Of a stretch of 7,910 nt of DNA, positions 6,722 through 7,910 are shown piece after piece. Location of the stretch: contig JAITQI010000042.1 in the NCBI GenBank assembly GCA_031289065.1, positions 1 through 7,910 of the forward strand. The letters run 5' to 3'. The stretch's first letter is position 1; every line of letters begins with the position of its first letter. The stretch is from Oscillospiraceae bacterium (lineage in GTDB: Bacteria; Bacillota; Clostridia; Oscillospirales; UBA929). A program made the translations under genes and the position numbers. Under the pieces are notes generated by a model. It had not been told where the DNA came from and did no database searches. It saw only the letters and a list, made by a program, of their open reading frames with translations.

Positions 6722-7348
6722 CTGTACAATCCGGAGGCGCAGTATTCTAGTCAGATCCGGCGGTTCCCAAGGCGGGCCTAAAAATCCGTTGAAGGGCATA
6801 TCGATGAAGTCCCTGGTGCTTGCTGCATACGCCCAGTGTGGGGTGGGTGCTGGGGGTTAAGGCTTTCGGGCGGGCCGCAATGGCATGTGGCCGACCACCC
6901 GGTTGCCGTGGAGACCTGTTTTCGTGGGCGCCCGTTACACGGGGACGCTTACGGCTCAGGGTGAAACCCGCAATGCGGTGCGCAAGCGCTGTGTGCGGAG
7001 TAGCCTGCCTTGCGTGGGCAGCGGCGGATGAGGATGCAGGCTGAAAGACTCTGGCCAGAGTCGATTGCTTTCTTCGCCCGAAAGGGGGGGGACATCTCCT
7101 GAAACCCTGTCTGCTAAAGAGGCTAAGAACCGCTCGGCCTGCGGTGGAAAACACCTAGGCTGTCTTTCATGGGATTTGCGAGGGATTGCAGTACGGACTC
7201 AGTGGCGATTCGGTCGCGCCGTCGGCAACGCGGCGAAGCGGCGTTTAATGGGAAACCGCCTCATTGGCGACAAGGGGTACGCCGCGGGGAAAGCCAACCG
7301 AACCTAAGCCGTAAGATTTACTTCGCAAATCGCCTCCGGGATTGTGCA
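6722..7348 (+). ncRNA. ole: OLE RNA (ornate, large, extremophilic RNA)
   Basis: A structured non-coding RNA of about 627 nt; OLE RNAs are about 610 nt. OLE is a membrane-associated RNA in a ribonucleoprotein with OapA (and OapB, OapC), tied in Halalkalibacterium halodurans to alcohol, cold and Mg2+ stress. The two ends pair: 6723-6739 with 7331-7348 make 17 base pairs with a single bulged G (7340). A second long-range helix, 7173-7183 with 7321-7331, adjoins it (they share only C7331). Local hairpins include 6873-6879/6886-6892 inside 6867-6870/6898-6901; 6931-6935/6939-6943; 6959-6962/6966-6969; 7002-7008/7036-7042; 7047-7052/7057-7062; CCC-GAAA-GGG (7077-7086); 7137-7140/7157-7160 around 7143-7146/7152-7155; and 7205-7209/7213-7217. 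Open frames here are on both strands, overlap one another, lack SDs and encode low-complexity protein. The family name rests on size, structure, remembered conserved segments and the adjacent oapA. The ends are predictions from the promoter and helix. Confidence 0.9.
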
Positions 7349-7377
7349 TATTTTAAGTGTAACGGGGAATTGACCTT
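7349..7377 (+). promoter_or_regulatory. Short linker between OLE RNA and oapA, with weak ribosome binding site
   Basis: The 29 bases separate the 3' strand of the OLE terminal helix from the oapA ATG. They contain an A/T-rich run (7348-7356) and ACGGGGA (7362-7368) as the only SD-like element, about 10 bases from the start. No hairpin-plus-T-run terminator is present. The mature 3' end of OLE must therefore arise by processing or by partial termination near here, or the RNA remains joined to the oapA message. Confidence 0.45.
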
Positions 7378-7910
7378 ATGAGCGCCCCCAAGCAGGAACC
7401 GGGCAAAGAACCTTTAGCCCCCCAAAGACGGAAACGTCCCCGCCCGCCCCTCAAACGGGTGGACTGGCGCTGGGCCGCCACCATCGTGGCCTGGACCTTT
7501 GCCATCTCTATGGGCATGTCCTTCGCGTCCAGCGAGACGCTCAAGGGCGTCGGCCTCGGCGTAGCGCTGCTTGTGCTGCTCGCCTTTGTGCTTTTGGGCA
7601 TCGTCTTTGACATCGCGGGCATCGCCGTGGCCACCGCCTCGGAAAAGCCCTTTCATTCCATGTCCTCCCGCCGTGTGCCCGGCGCCCAGAACGCCCTGTG
7701 GCTCATCCGCCGGGCCGAAAAGGTGTCAAACTTCTGCAACGACGTGGTGGGCGACATTTGCGGCATCATCAGCGGCGCCACCACCGCCGTCATCGCGACC
7801 CAGGCCGTCGTCGGGATGAACATCTCCCTGACGCTGGCCCAATTGATCGCCGCCGCGCTGGCCGCCGCCGTAACGGTGGGCGGCAAGGCCATCGGCAAAG
7901 GCTTCGCCAT
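7378..7910 (+). CDS. oapA: OLE-associated protein A, integral membrane RNA-binding protein (partial, 3' end outside window)
   Basis: The first 177 codons of an open frame that runs off the window. The N-terminus is strongly basic (RRKRPRPPLKR, 17-27), suited to RNA or to the inner membrane face. Four hydrophobic segments follow at about 32-50, 58-77, 128-147 and 150-168. Between the second and third lie the blocks FDIAGIAVA (77-85), SEKPFHSM (88-95) and CNDVVGDICGIISG (120-133), with acidic residues D78, D122 and D126 in or next to membrane segments; I recognise these as OapA hallmarks. OapA binds OLE RNA and brings it to the membrane; related proteins are sometimes auto-named as CorB-like Mg2+/Co2+ transporters. 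It starts 29 bases after the OLE terminal helix, with GGGG (7364-7367) 10 bases before the ATG, a weak SD. No terminator lies between ole and oapA, so they are probably co-transcribed. Confidence 0.88.
   Translation, partial: MSAPKQEPGKEPLAPQRRKRPRPPLKRVDWRWAATIVAWTFAISMGMSFASSETLKGVGLGVALLVLLAFVLLGIVFDIAGIAVATASEKPFHSMSSRRVPGAQNALWLIRRAEKVSNFCNDVVGDICGIISGATTAVIATQAVVGMNISLTLAQLIAAALAAAVTVGGKAIGKGFA

Noticed and set aside
6820..7044. Open frame of 74 codons (plus strand) in the OLE region
   Set aside because: No SD, composition typical of structured RNA (Gly, Arg, Cys, Ala), overlaps many paired segments of the OLE RNA, and competes with a frame on the other strand.
6747..7154. Open frame of 135 codons on the minus strand
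   Set aside because: Antisense to the OLE RNA, low-complexity, no SD, no recognisable motif.
7065..7307. Open frame of 80 codons (plus strand) in the 3' half of the OLE region
   Set aside because: Lies wholly within the structured RNA, lacks a ribosome site and shows no domain.
6722..7348. Other large RNAs: RNase P RNA, tmRNA, group II intron, GOLLD/ROOL-type RNA
   Set aside because: No RNase P GAGGAAAGTCC block, no tRNA-like ends or tag frame, no intron domain V or reverse transcriptase, no phage context; the OapA neighbour favours OLE.
1..7910. CRISPR array, insertion sequence, tRNA or rRNA genes
   Set aside because: No regularly spaced repeats, no transposase or terminal repeats, and no tRNA- or rRNA-like sequence seen.

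Overview
The window is a GC-rich, entirely plus-strand stretch of housekeeping and envelope genes that ends in a very recognisable RNA-protein locus. Gene order (xseA-xseB-ispA), SD sequences of the AAGGAG type, GTG/ATG starts and the presence of an OLE RNA with its protein partner point to a bacterium of the Bacillota, most likely a high-GC member of the Clostridia. The taxonomic call is inference from gene content, not from a marker gene.

Layout. Positions 1-527 carry the 3' end of xseA and complete xseB (exonuclease VII). Positions 560-1447 carry ispA (short-chain prenyl diphosphate synthase). Positions 1484-4235 hold the tldD and tldE pair (metalloprotease subunits, one base between them). 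Positions 4251-5102 encode a membrane-anchored NodB-type polysaccharide deacetylase of the PgaB/IcaB kind, and 5131-6600 a multi-pass membrane protein that looks like a GT-C type glycosyltransferase. All are closely spaced and probably form one transcription unit.

Positions 6601-7377 contain no credible protein gene. An extended -10 promoter (6687-6715) lies in a short AT-rich patch and fires into a roughly 627-nt structured RNA (about 6722-7348). The first and last bases of this RNA pair in a 17-bp helix with one bulge, flush with the predicted start of transcription. I identify it as OLE RNA (ornate, large, extremophilic). Immediately downstream, and cut by the window edge, is a small four-helix membrane protein with the hallmarks of OapA (OLE-associated protein A), its known binding partner.

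How the parts relate. In Bacillota that have OLE, the ole-oapA pair commonly sits with exonuclease VII and isoprenoid genes (xseA, xseB, ispA, dxs). Here the same neighbourhood is kept, but tldD, tldE, the deacetylase and the glycosyltransferase-like gene lie between ispA and ole. The OLE-OapA complex is membrane-associated and linked in Halalkalibacterium (Bacillus) halodurans to tolerance of short-chain alcohols, cold and Mg2+ stress; its molecular job is not settled. The complex itself is known; this instance, its self-contained promoter and its gene neighbours are what deserve attention.
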